Part shown: positions 1 to 5,328 of the stretch, piece by piece
Layout of the letters: each line of letters opens with the position of its first letter
How positions within the stretch are numbered: the stretch's first letter is position 1
DNA from: JBEKZQ01 sp049509675
GTDB lineage: Bacteria > Planctomycetota > Planctomycetia > Pirellulales > Thermoguttaceae
Reading direction: 5' to 3'
NCBI GenBank assembly: GCA_049509675.1
Contig: JBEKZQ010000345.1
Location: 1 to 6,855 of the forward strand
DNA length: 6,855 nucleotides
Position numbers and translations under genes: made by a program
Notes under the pieces: generated by a model
Databases searched by the model: none
What the model was told of the DNA's origin: nothing
The model's input: only the letters and a program-made list of their open reading frames with translations

Positions 1-1
1 G

Positions 2-754
2 ACCTCGCACGGCGTGCCGGTCATCGGCTGCGACTGTGCCACCTGTACCAGCAGCAACCCGAAGAATCAGCGGACCCGCTGCAGCGTCGCGATTGTGTTG
101 CCGCAAGGGACGCTGCTGATCGATACGCCGCCCGATTTGCGAACGCAGTTGCTGCGGGAAAAGATCGGTCGCGTGCATGCGGTTCTCTACACGCACGAGC
201 ACGCTGATCACCTGTTCGGGTTGGACGATCTGCGGATCTTTGCTCAATACTTGGGACACGACCTGCCGGTCTATTGCAACGCGGCCGTAGAGAGCCGCAT
301 CCGCAAGGTGTTCGATTATGCTTTCGATCCGGAGATGCAGCGTTATCCGGCGGGCGGCATTCCACGCCTGCTCCTGCGGCCGGCTGACGCCGCAGCGATC
401 AAGATCCTGGGCGCCCGCATCATTCCCCTGCCGCTGGAACACGGCCGCGGACAGGTGCTCGGCTTCCGCATCGGCAACCTCGCCTATTGCACCGATACCA
501 ACGGGATTCCGCCGGCCACGATGGCGCTGCTGGAAGGGCTGGACGTGTTGATTCTCGACTGCCTTCGTTTGCGGCCGCATCCGACCCATTTCAGCCTGGA
601 CGAGGCGGTGGAGGCGGCCCGGCGGATAGGTCCGCGGCGCACGCTCTTCACGCATTTGTGCCACGAACTGGAGCACGAGGCAACCAACGCCCTGTTGCCG
701 CCCGGCATGGAAACGGCCTACGATGGTTTGCGGGTGCCGCTGGCGTTGGAATGA
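2..754 (+). CDS. PhnP-like MBL-fold metallo-hydrolase, 5' truncated
   Basis: This is a metallo-beta-lactamase-fold hydrolase, probably a phosphodiesterase. The reading frame is open to the left edge: the first visible residues are TSHGVPVIGCDCATC, the end of the GTGTS-x-GVP signature of the PhnP/PqqB-like branch, so the GTG at 14 is internal and the true start lies roughly a dozen codons upstream. Numbering from that GTG, the metal ligands are visible: HEHADH at 61-66, His143 in LEHG, Asp161 in CTDT and His214 in FTHLCHE. The Cys triplet GCDCATC matches the Cys cluster that binds an extra structural zinc in E. coli PhnP, the cyclic ribose phosphodiesterase of phosphonate breakdown. No C-P lyase genes are in view, so the physiological substrate is unknown and no symbol is given. 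Visible length (251 aa) agrees with PhnP (about 252 aa). The last 37 bases overlap the end of the convergent propeller gene. Confidence 0.9.
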   Translation, partial: TSHGVPVIGCDCATCTSSNPKNQRTRCSVAIVLPQGTLLIDTPPDLRTQLLREKIGRVHAVLYTHEHADHLFGLDDLRIFAQYLGHDLPVYCNAAVESRIRKVFDYAFDPEMQRYPAGGIPRLLLRPADAAAIKILGARIIPLPLEHGRGQVLGFRIGNLAYCTDTNGIPPATMALLEGLDVLILDCLRLRPHPTHFSLDEAVEAARRIGPRRTLFTHLCHELEHEATNALLPPGMETAYDGLRVPLALE

Positions 755-1998
755 CTCCGGCAGAGTGCGATCAAGGCACGCAGGGCAACCAGCGCGATGA
801 CCCCCGCAACCAACCCGTCGATGGGAACGCCGCTTGCCGGTTTCTCGATCGCAACCGGCTCCCCGAAGCAATACAAGTTCCCGGCGTTGGTGCCGATCAC
901 CAGGCGGCCGGCGGCCACGGCGGGCGAGGCCGACACGGCGCCGCCGGCCTCGAAGCGCCAAACTTCGCGGCCGGTCTTCAGATCCAGTCCGTACAGGCGG
1001 CCGTCGGCAGAGCCCACAAAGACGCGATCTTGCACCACGACCGGCGAACTATCGACGTATCCTCTGCTAGTGAAGGACCACAACGGCCGGCCGTCGTCCG
1101 CCGCCAAGGCGTGCAGCAGGTGATCGCGCGACCCGACCAGCACGACGCCCTCGGCAACCGCCGCCGAGGAGCGGAACGGCTGCGATCGCTCGCGGCTCTC
1201 GTAGCGCCACAGGATCTTCGCCCGTTGCACGTCGATGGCGAAGAAGACATTCCCCTCGGTGCCCACGAAAACGGTTTCGCCCGCGGCAGCCGCCGTGCAG
1301 CCGGTGGGCGACTCGATGGGCACTTCCGCCACGCTCGCGCCGTGCTCCAGATCGATCGCGTGCAGGCTGCCGTCGCAGCCGGCGATCATGGCCCGGCCGG
1401 CGATGATCGTGGGAAAGCAGCGGATCTGATTCGTGCTCTGGTACTTCCACGCCAGCTTGCCGGTGTCGGCCTTCAGGCAATACAGAAAGGAATCCTGCGA
1501 GCCGAACAGAACGCAGTCCTTGTAGAGATTGGCACTGGAATCGATCTCCCCGTCCGTGGAAAAGGTCCAGTTCGCTTTGCCCGTTCGGGCGTTGATGGAG
1601 TAGAACCGCCCGTCCACGTCGCCGATGAACACGGACGGGCCGCTGACGGTGGGCGAGGCATTGAAGCCCAACTCCGTGACGAACTCCCAACGCTGCTTGC
1701 CGGACCTCAAATCGATGGCGTAGAGTTTGCCGTCGGTCGAGCCGGCATAGACCACGCCGTCGACGATGGCCGCCGTCGACTCGAAGCCGCCCTGCGGACT
1801 GGAGAAGGTCCAGAGCAACTCGAGTTGTTCCGGCAACGTGCCCTTGGATACCCCCGACGCCAGACGATCGCCGCGGAACATTGGCCAGGCGTCGGCCCGG
1901 GCATCTTTGGCCGGAGCAAGCCAGCAAAGCGCCAGGCAGATCCAGATGCCAGGCGGTGGTGGATTGTGGATACCGAATCGACTTGATCGCTGCGGCAT
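718..1998 (-). CDS. Secreted PQQ-type beta-propeller protein with C-terminal membrane anchor
   Basis: A 426-aa protein of the BamB/PQQ-like propeller group. Residues 17-37 form a signal peptide (hydrophobic GIWICLALCWLAP, likely cleavage after ARADA), and the mature protein opens with WPMFRGD, a motif I associate with planctomycete PQQ-like proteins. Eight repeats of the type (Y/F)xGSxDGxLYxIDxxTGKxxW follow at about 83, 123, 163, 203, 243, 286, 326 and 366, with a near-constant 40-residue period, which fits a seven- or eight-bladed propeller. Repeat four is degenerate (GASVAEV replaces the usual GKxxWxF) and the last is short. Residues 395-413 form a hydrophobic helix followed by an Arg/His/Lys-containing tail, suggesting a membrane anchor with the propeller outside the cytoplasm. 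No dehydrogenase active-site features are visible, so a binding or scaffold role is more likely than an enzyme. No clear Shine-Dalgarno precedes the ATG. It lies 26 bases after the 160-aa gene, so the two are probably co-transcribed. The ligand is unknown. Confidence 0.88.
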   Translation of the reverse strand: MPQRSSRFGIHNPPPPGIWICLALCWLAPAKDARADAWPMFRGDRLASGVSKGTLPEQLELLWTFSSPQGGFESTAAIVDGVVYAGSTDGKLYAIDLRSGKQRWEFVTELGFNASPTVSGPSVFIGDVDGRFYSINARTGKANWTFSTDGEIDSSANLYKDCVLFGSQDSFLYCLKADTGKLAWKYQSTNQIRCFPTIIAGRAMIAGCDGSLHAIDLEHGASVAEVPIESPTGCTAAAAGETVFVGTEGNVFFAIDVQRAKILWRYESRERSQPFRSSAAVAEGVVLVGSRDHLLHALAADDGRPLWSFTSRGYVDSSPVVVQDRVFVGSADGRLYGLDLKTGREVWRFEAGGAVSASPAVAAGRLVIGTNAGNLYCFGEPVAIEKPASGVPIDGLVAGVIALVALRALIALCRSHSNASGTRKPS

Positions 1999-2024
1999 GT
2001 CACGATCTGTTAATGCACAATCGG

Positions 2025-2507
2025 TCAGGTCGAGTTGGGCGCGTTGGCCGGATTGGACGTGGCGCTTAATTGAGACAGAACCTGCAATAACCCGTTCAGG
2101 TGAGCCATGCGCGGTCCGAAACGATCGACGAACTCGTTGAGCATGAACTCGCCGTCCATCAACGCCTCGTGATTCTCGTTGATCTCGCGGGTCAGCCCCT
2201 CAAGGAACTCCGTCTGGACCCTGCCGAGCGATTCGGCGGCCATGCGGCAATTCCGGGCCAAACGCGGATTGGCTTGCTTCCACTGGCCCAATTCCACGGC
2301 CCGCTGCTTCTGGGCACCCCCCAACTGGTTGATCAGCTCTTCCAGCAACTCGTTCTGCCTGTCCTGGCAGGCGACAAGTTGCCGCAACAAATGAGTCATC
2401 TCGCCGTCGTGCGGCCGTCCCGGCGGTATGGGCGACTGGTAAGCGGCTTGCGATACGTCAATCTGCGTGCAGAGGGGAGGCCGGGAGCGGGGCTGATCTT
2501 GGCTCAT
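2025..2507 (-). CDS. Conserved helical protein of unknown function, 160 aa
   Basis: The function is unknown. The frame extends back to 2690, but the ATG at 2507 is chosen because it has a good Shine-Dalgarno (AGGA, nine bases upstream), and the extension translates into an Arg/Pro-rich stretch across a hairpin. The first 35 residues are Pro/Ser-rich and probably disordered. Residues 36-65 (MTHLLRQLVACQDRQNELLEELINQL) have a heptad-like pattern consistent with a short coiled coil. Residues 70-148 are predicted helical, with a conserved-looking FMLNEFVDRFGPRMAHLNGLL segment at 121-141, and the last 12 residues are Ser/Asn/Pro-rich. There is no signal peptide or membrane segment, so it is probably cytoplasmic. 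The ALxDxxFxLxEFxDRxGxRxxxL pattern resembles a planctomycete hypothetical-protein family that I recall, without known role. It is first in a probable two-gene minus-strand operon with the secreted propeller gene; the functional link is not evident. Confidence 0.8.
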   Translation of the reverse strand: MSQDQPRSRPPLCTQIDVSQAAYQSPIPPGRPHDGEMTHLLRQLVACQDRQNELLEELINQLGGAQKQRAVELGQWKQANPRLARNCRMAAESLGRVQTEFLEGLTREINENHEALMDGEFMLNEFVDRFGPRMAHLNGLLQVLSQLSATSNPANAPNST

Positions 2508-2516
2508 GTCATGAAT

Positions 2517-2520
2517 TCCT
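2517..2520 (-). promoter_or_regulatory. Ribosome binding site deciding the start of the 160-aa gene
   Basis: On the minus strand AAAGGA (2517-2522) contains AGGA nine bases before the ATG at 2505-2507. A competing ATG five bases upstream (ATGACATG) is in another frame and closes quickly. This is the only clear Shine-Dalgarno in front of the frame and rules out the longer version starting at 2690. Confidence 0.65.
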
Positions 2521-2529
2521 TTCAACTCC

Positions 2530-2558
2530 AGTATAAACAGAAACCTACAAGAAAGTCG
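2530..2558 (-). promoter_or_regulatory. Candidate sigma-70-like promoter for the minus-strand pair
   Basis: Reading the minus strand, TATACT (2530-2535) matches the -10 consensus at five of six positions. CGACTT (2553-2558) lies 17 bases upstream but is only a weak -35 match. The stretch 2521-2580 is locally AT-rich (about 38% GC against 60% or more around it), which fits a promoter. A TTGACG motif further upstream is too far away (31 bases) to be its -35. A start near 2523 would leave a leader of about 15 bases that still includes the ribosome binding site. The call is by eye only. Confidence 0.3.
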
Positions 2559-2600
2559 AGTACCCGCGTCAATATCTTTTTGGCCGAACCATCTGCCGGG

Positions 2601-2627
2601 TTTCCGCCGCCCAAAAAACGGCGGAAA
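2601..2627. repeat. Perfect 9-bp hairpin with A/T-rich loop in the divergent intergenic region
   Basis: TTTCCGCCG (2601-2609) and CGGCGGAAA (2619-2627) are perfect inverted arms around a nine-base loop (CCC then six A). It sits about 95 bases upstream of the 160-aa gene on the minus strand and about 160 bases upstream of the 193-aa gene on the plus strand. No T tract follows on either strand, so a rho-independent terminator is unlikely. An operator or an RNA structure in a longer leader are possibilities. Confidence 0.5.
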
Positions 2628-2718
2628 TGCCCTGCGGCCACGATCCCTCGCGTGCGGCGGCAGGACAGCTAAAGTTCCACCTTCCCGCAACCCGATTCAC
2701 CATCCACTCTCGCACGAG

Positions 2719-2757
2719 ACGCAAGCCACACATTGGCGAAAATGGGTAAGCTTGCGT
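2719..2757. repeat. Spaced inverted repeat upstream of the 193-aa gene
   Basis: ACGCAAGC (2719-2726) and GCTTGCGT (2750-2757) are perfect 8-bp inverted arms separated by 23 bases. A second, overlapping dyad, TTGCG (2752-2756) and CGCAA (2763-2767), shares the right arm. The element ends about 30 bases before the ATG at 2788, where a repressor or activator could act on the plus-strand genes. The whole gap 2508-2787 otherwise shows only the hairpin, the candidate promoter and the ribosome binding site listed separately; no small gene is seen in it. Confidence 0.35.
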
Positions 2758-2787
2758 AAATGCGCAAATCACGGACGCCTCGCCGAT

Positions 2788-3369
2788 ATGCCATCAGCAC
2801 CTCGTAATGCCGCATTGGGATTCCTCTCGATCCTCGAACATGAGCAACACGGCCTGTTCGGTGGCTACCTGCTGCTGAATCTCGCTGGGCGACCGCTGGA
2901 ATTCCATTGCACGGCCCCGATCAAGCCCAACCGGGCACAGCAGATCCTTTATGGACCGACGTTGGAGGCTTTCCTGTACGGCGAGCAGATCGGCCGCACC
3001 CTTGTGGGCAGCGCCAAGACGGAGCCGCTGCTGATCTGCACCGATCGGGAGCCGGCCATGGCGCTGCGTGAACTCGTCGAGATGCCAATCGCCCTGATTT
3101 TGGATTCCCCTTTACCCGGCGGGCCACCAGCGACAGGGGGGGATGACATCGCGGGAAAGACCTATCGCCAGGACGCTCCCCACGCCCACCGGCCCAAGCT
3201 GTTGACGTTCGACTTCGGCCGGAACCGGCTGGCAGTTGCGGAGCGCGCCGAGAGCGACCGCGCGCTGATTATCCAGCGACTAGGCGAATTGACCGATGCG
3301 TTCGATCTGGCCGAACCGTTCGTCCGTATCCGTGAGGCGATCGAAGAGGCCCAACAGGCAGTGCGATAA
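2788..3369 (+). CDS. Conserved protein of unknown function upstream of SNF2 helicase, 193 aa
   Basis: The function is unknown. The start is taken at the ATG at 2788 (MPSAPRNAALGFLSILEH); a TTG at 2752 would add 12 residues without a better ribosome site, and neither start has a strong Shine-Dalgarno. The N-terminal half is the conserved-looking part: LGFLSILEH (10-18), HGLFGGYLLLN (21-31), GRPLEFHCTAP (34-44), NRAQQILYGPTL (48-59) and YGEQIG (64-69). These are alternating strands and loops that suggest a compact alpha/beta domain. Residues 110-135 are Gly/Pro-rich and probably a linker, and residues 155-193 are helical. No signal peptide, membrane segment or catalytic motif was recognised. 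I recall similar proteins encoded beside SNF2 helicases in planctomycetes, which would suggest a partner or accessory of the helicase, but this is inference from context. Its stop codon is embedded in a strong Shine-Dalgarno (TAAGGAG). Confidence 0.8.
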   Translation: MPSAPRNAALGFLSILEHEQHGLFGGYLLLNLAGRPLEFHCTAPIKPNRAQQILYGPTLEAFLYGEQIGRTLVGSAKTEPLLICTDREPAMALRELVEMPIALILDSPLPGGPPATGGDDIAGKTYRQDAPHAHRPKLLTFDFGRNRLAVAERAESDRALIIQRLGELTDAFDLAEPFVRIREAIEEAQQAVR

Positions 3370-3373
3370 GGAG
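3367..3373 (+). promoter_or_regulatory. Stranded Shine-Dalgarno overlapping a stop codon
   Basis: TAAGGAG contains the TAA stop of the 193-aa gene and a near-perfect Shine-Dalgarno. Such an overlap normally serves a downstream gene starting 5-10 bases later. Here the nearest helicase-frame start is a TTG 16 bases away, inside a repeat, and the likely helicase ATG is at 3542. The site therefore appears separated from its original start codon. Confidence 0.45.
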
Positions 3374-3377
3374 CCGT

Positions 3378-3437
3378 CGTAGGACGGATTGCCAATCCGT
3401 CCGTGTTTTGCGGGACGGATTGGCAATCCGTCCTACG
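3378..3437. repeat. Inverted pair of GGACGGATTG palindromic repeats (planctomycete interspersed repeat)
   Basis: Two 25-base units, 3378-3402 and 3413-3437, are exact reverse complements of one another around a ten-base spacer (3403-3412). Each unit is itself a near-perfect palindrome: GGACGGATTG, one central base (3392 or 3423), then CAATCCGTCC, with a flanking CGTA on the outer side. A transcript could form one long 25-bp stem or two 10-bp hairpins. Read through in frame the element gives GRIGNPSYG or TDWQSVLR, peptide strings that I recall as common in misannotated planctomycete ORFs, so it is probably a high-copy REP- or MITE-like element. It lies just after the stop of the 193-aa gene. 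Effects on transcript stability or partial termination are possible; no T tract follows. Confidence 0.85.
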
Positions 3438-3541
3438 GGCAACTGGCCAAGCTATTGTCCTACCGGCCCAAACGGTTCAAGGAAAATGGGAGTGTCCCCT
3501 TGGCAGTCGTAAGCTGGTTTGCGCCGCTCCCGCCAGCGGCT
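3438..3541 (+). other. Non-coding leader between the repeat pair and the helicase start
   Basis: This stretch is open in the helicase frame but reads as low-complexity, unlikely protein sequence (Arg/Lys/Pro-rich, continuous with the translated repeat). It contains a short dyad GGGA-GTG-TCCC (3488-3498), resembling another motif I recall from planctomycete intergenic DNA. It also has a six-bp hairpin, GCCGCT (3523-3528) with AGCGGC (3535-3540), directly against the ATG at 3542. No Shine-Dalgarno is seen before that ATG, and the hairpin could limit initiation. The stretch may be part of the same insertion as the repeat pair. Confidence 0.4.
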
Positions 3542-5269
3542 ATGAGCCTCGATTTCCGCTTCAGCGCGGCCCCCGAGGTCGCAGACTGGAACGACGAGCT
3601 CGGCCAATCACTGTCAATCCCCGTCCATCGGGTGATCTTGGAACATGCCGCGCCGCGGGCCATTTGCATCCCGATTATCCGGTCGGCCGTGCGAGTGCGC
3701 AGTTTCCTGTTTCCGGAGCCGACCGAGGTTGGGACGGCAGATCCCCCGGCGTCATCCCCCGGCAGCCAACGGCCGGCCGCGTTGCCGGCGGCCAGACATA
3801 CGCGGATCAAGCCGCCGCAGGACGTCATCAAGCTGGAGGATCGGCTCCACTATATCTTGCAGCCGTCGCTGGAGTCGCTGCTTTGCGAAGGAGTGCTGCC
3901 GATGCCGTGCCAGCCGTTCCCGTTCCAGTTCGAGGGGGTCGCTTTCCTCTATCCCCGACATGCGGCGGTGTTGGCCGACGAAATGGGGCTGGGCAAGACC
4001 ATGCAGGCCATCACGGCCATTCGCCTCTTGCTGCACCGCGGCGAGATCCGTAGCGTGCTCCTGGTATGTCCCAAGCCGCTGGTGAGCAACTGGCAGCGCG
4101 AATTGCAACGTTGGGCCCCGGAAATACCGGTCATGGTCGTCGAGGGCGAGCAGGCCAAGCGGGCCTGGCAGTGGCAACTGCCCGACGTGCCGCTGCGGAT
4201 TGCCAACTACGAGCTTTTGTGCCGCGATCGAGCGCTCTTGGAAAGCGGCGCCGGCGGCCTGCCTTCGCCCACCCACTTCGACCTGATGGTGTTGGACGAG
4301 TCGCAACGGATCAAGAATCGCGCCAGCACCACCAGCGAGGTGGTCCGCTCCGTTTCCCGCCGCCGCAGTTGGGCCTTGACCGGCACGCCCGTGGAAAACA
4401 GCGCCGACGACCTCGTCGGCATCTTCGAGTTCCTGTCGCCCGGTTTCCTCTCGCCGGAAATGAAGCCCCGCAAAATGGGCCGCACCGTCAGCGATTACGT
4501 GCTGCGGCGGACCAAGGACCAGGTGCTCCGCGATCTGCCGCCCAAGCTGTTTCGAGACGCCGAGCTCGAATTGACGCCGCAACAGCGGGAAACCTATCGC
4601 CTGGCCGAGGAGGAGGGGGTGGTGCGGCTTACCGAAATGGGCGCCGCGGCCACCATCCAGCATGTTTTCGAGTTGGTGCTGCGGTTGAAGCAGATCTGCA
4701 ATTTCGACCCGGCCACCGGCGCCAGCTCGAAACTGGAGCGCCTCGCCGCCGACGTGGAGGAGGTCGCCGGCAGCGGCCGCAAGGCCATCATTTTCAGCCA
4801 ATGGGTGGGCACGATCCAGCGGCTGGCCGAGGAGCTGCGCGAATTCGGTCCGCTCCAATACCATGGCCGCATTCCCAACCGCAAGCGCGACGCCGTGATC
4901 GCCCGCTTCCGCGACGACCCCCGCGCACACCTGCTGCTGATGAGCTACGGCGCCGGCGGCGTGGGCCTGAACCTGCAGGCGGCCAACTACGTCTTTCTGT
5001 TCGATCGCTGGTGGAATCCGGCCGTGGAAGACCAGGCGATCAATCGCGCGCATCGCATCGGCATCAGCGGCCCGGTCACGGTCTCGCGCTTCCTCGTGCT
5101 GGAGACGATCGAGGAGCGGATCGATCGCATCTTGCAGGAAAAGCGCGAGTTATTTGACACGATCTTCTCCGGCACGCAGTCGGCCCGCACGCTCGGGCTG
5201 ACGCAGCAGGAACTCTTCGGTCTGTTCCAACTCAAACCGCCCGCCGGCCCGCTGGGCCGCGCGGCGTGA
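3542..5269 (+). CDS. SNF2-family DEAD/DEAH-box helicase, compact 575-aa form
   Basis: A Swi2/Snf2-type double-stranded DNA translocase of helicase superfamily 2. The ATG at 3542 (MSLDFRFSAAPEV) is chosen because the longer frame from TTG 3389 begins inside a repeat. Residues 1-60 form an N-terminal domain of unknown role, 61-90 are a Pro/Ala/Ser-rich linker, and the ATPase follows: PFQFEGVAFL (127-136), Walker A DEMGLGKT (146-153), motif Ia VLLVCPKPL, motif II DESQ (252-255), motif III LTGTPVEN (279-286), RRTKDQVLRDLPPK (322-335), IIFSQW (416-421), and motifs V-VI across SYGAGGVGLNL, DRWWNP and QAINRAHRIG (468-507). All the usual motifs are intact, so it should hydrolyse ATP. It lacks added chromo, SWIM or zinc domains and is far shorter than DISARM DrmD (roughly 1000 aa). 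It is co-directional with the 193-aa gene, now about 170 bases upstream, and converges on the methyltransferase gene. A role in DNA repair, transcription recycling or chromatin handling is possible, but the substrate is unknown. Confidence 0.93.
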   Translation: MSLDFRFSAAPEVADWNDELGQSLSIPVHRVILEHAAPRAICIPIIRSAVRVRSFLFPEPTEVGTADPPASSPGSQRPAALPAARHTRIKPPQDVIKLEDRLHYILQPSLESLLCEGVLPMPCQPFPFQFEGVAFLYPRHAAVLADEMGLGKTMQAITAIRLLLHRGEIRSVLLVCPKPLVSNWQRELQRWAPEIPVMVVEGEQAKRAWQWQLPDVPLRIANYELLCRDRALLESGAGGLPSPTHFDLMVLDESQRIKNRASTTSEVVRSVSRRRSWALTGTPVENSADDLVGIFEFLSPGFLSPEMKPRKMGRTVSDYVLRRTKDQVLRDLPPKLFRDAELELTPQQRETYRLAEEEGVVRLTEMGAAATIQHVFELVLRLKQICNFDPATGASSKLERLAADVEEVAGSGRKAIIFSQWVGTIQRLAEELREFGPLQYHGRIPNRKRDAVIARFRDDPRAHLLLMSYGAGGVGLNLQAANYVFLFDRWWNPAVEDQAINRAHRIGISGPVTVSRFLVLETIEERIDRILQEKRELFDTIFSGTQSARTLGLTQQELFGLFQLKPPAGPLGRAA

Positions 5270-5275
5270 GTTGAC

Positions 5276-5328
5276 GGCGCTTTGGAACCGGTGGGGCCGA
5301 GACCACTTATCCGCCGACGAAAAGCGCC
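5276..5328. terminator. Possible bidirectional terminator hairpin between convergent genes
   Basis: GGCGCTTT (5276-5283) and AAAGCGCC (5321-5328) are perfect 8-bp inverted arms. A second stem, CGGTGG (5289-5294) with CCGCCG (5311-5316, including one G-U pair), nests inside. The structure fills the 58-base gap between the helicase stop and the TAG of the methyltransferase. Position and symmetry suit a shared terminator, but the loop is long and there is no proper T tract. Confidence 0.3.

Noticed and set aside
2..754. Assigning the hydrolase as phnP of a C-P lyase pathway
   Set aside because: The fold and Cys cluster fit, but no phosphonate genes are visible, and this branch of the MBL superfamily includes many enzymes with other substrates.
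487..1986. 499-codon plus-strand open frame opposite the propeller gene
   Set aside because: It is the antisense of a clear signal-peptide and repeat-bearing protein. Its translation is Arg/Gly/Ala-rich without any domain, as expected from high-GC shadow frames, and it overlaps the hydrolase end.
2100..2672. 190-codon plus-strand frame opposite the 160-aa gene
   Set aside because: The minus-strand frame has a ribosome binding site, promoter-like sequence and coherent helical protein pattern; this one runs through the intergenic hairpin.
2508..2690. 61-codon N-terminal extension of the 160-aa protein
   Set aside because: It would translate the hairpin and the candidate promoter into Arg/Pro-rich sequence, and the ATG at 2507 has a well-spaced AGGA.
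2733..2761. Plus-strand promoter TTGGCG-17-GTAAAT before the 193-aa gene
   Set aside because: The -10 candidate matches the consensus at only three of six positions and would leave a very short leader, so it is not supported.
3378..3437. Minimal CRISPR array
   Set aside because: There are only two units, in opposite orientation, with a ten-base spacer and no cas genes; this is an inverted doublet, not direct repeats.
3389..3541. 51-codon N-terminal extension of the helicase from TTG 3389
   Set aside because: It starts within the palindromic repeat, and the repeat-derived peptide is unlikely to be part of the ancestral protein. It is kept only as an alternative under the stranded Shine-Dalgarno finding.
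3752..5053. 433-codon minus-strand open frame opposite the helicase
   Set aside because: The helicase frame on the other strand contains every SNF2 motif in order. The antisense translation is His/Gln/Arg/Gly-rich and without recognisable features.
4066..5157. 363-codon plus-strand frame inside the helicase
   Set aside because: It is an out-of-frame shadow of the helicase with an Arg/Gly/Pro-rich composition.
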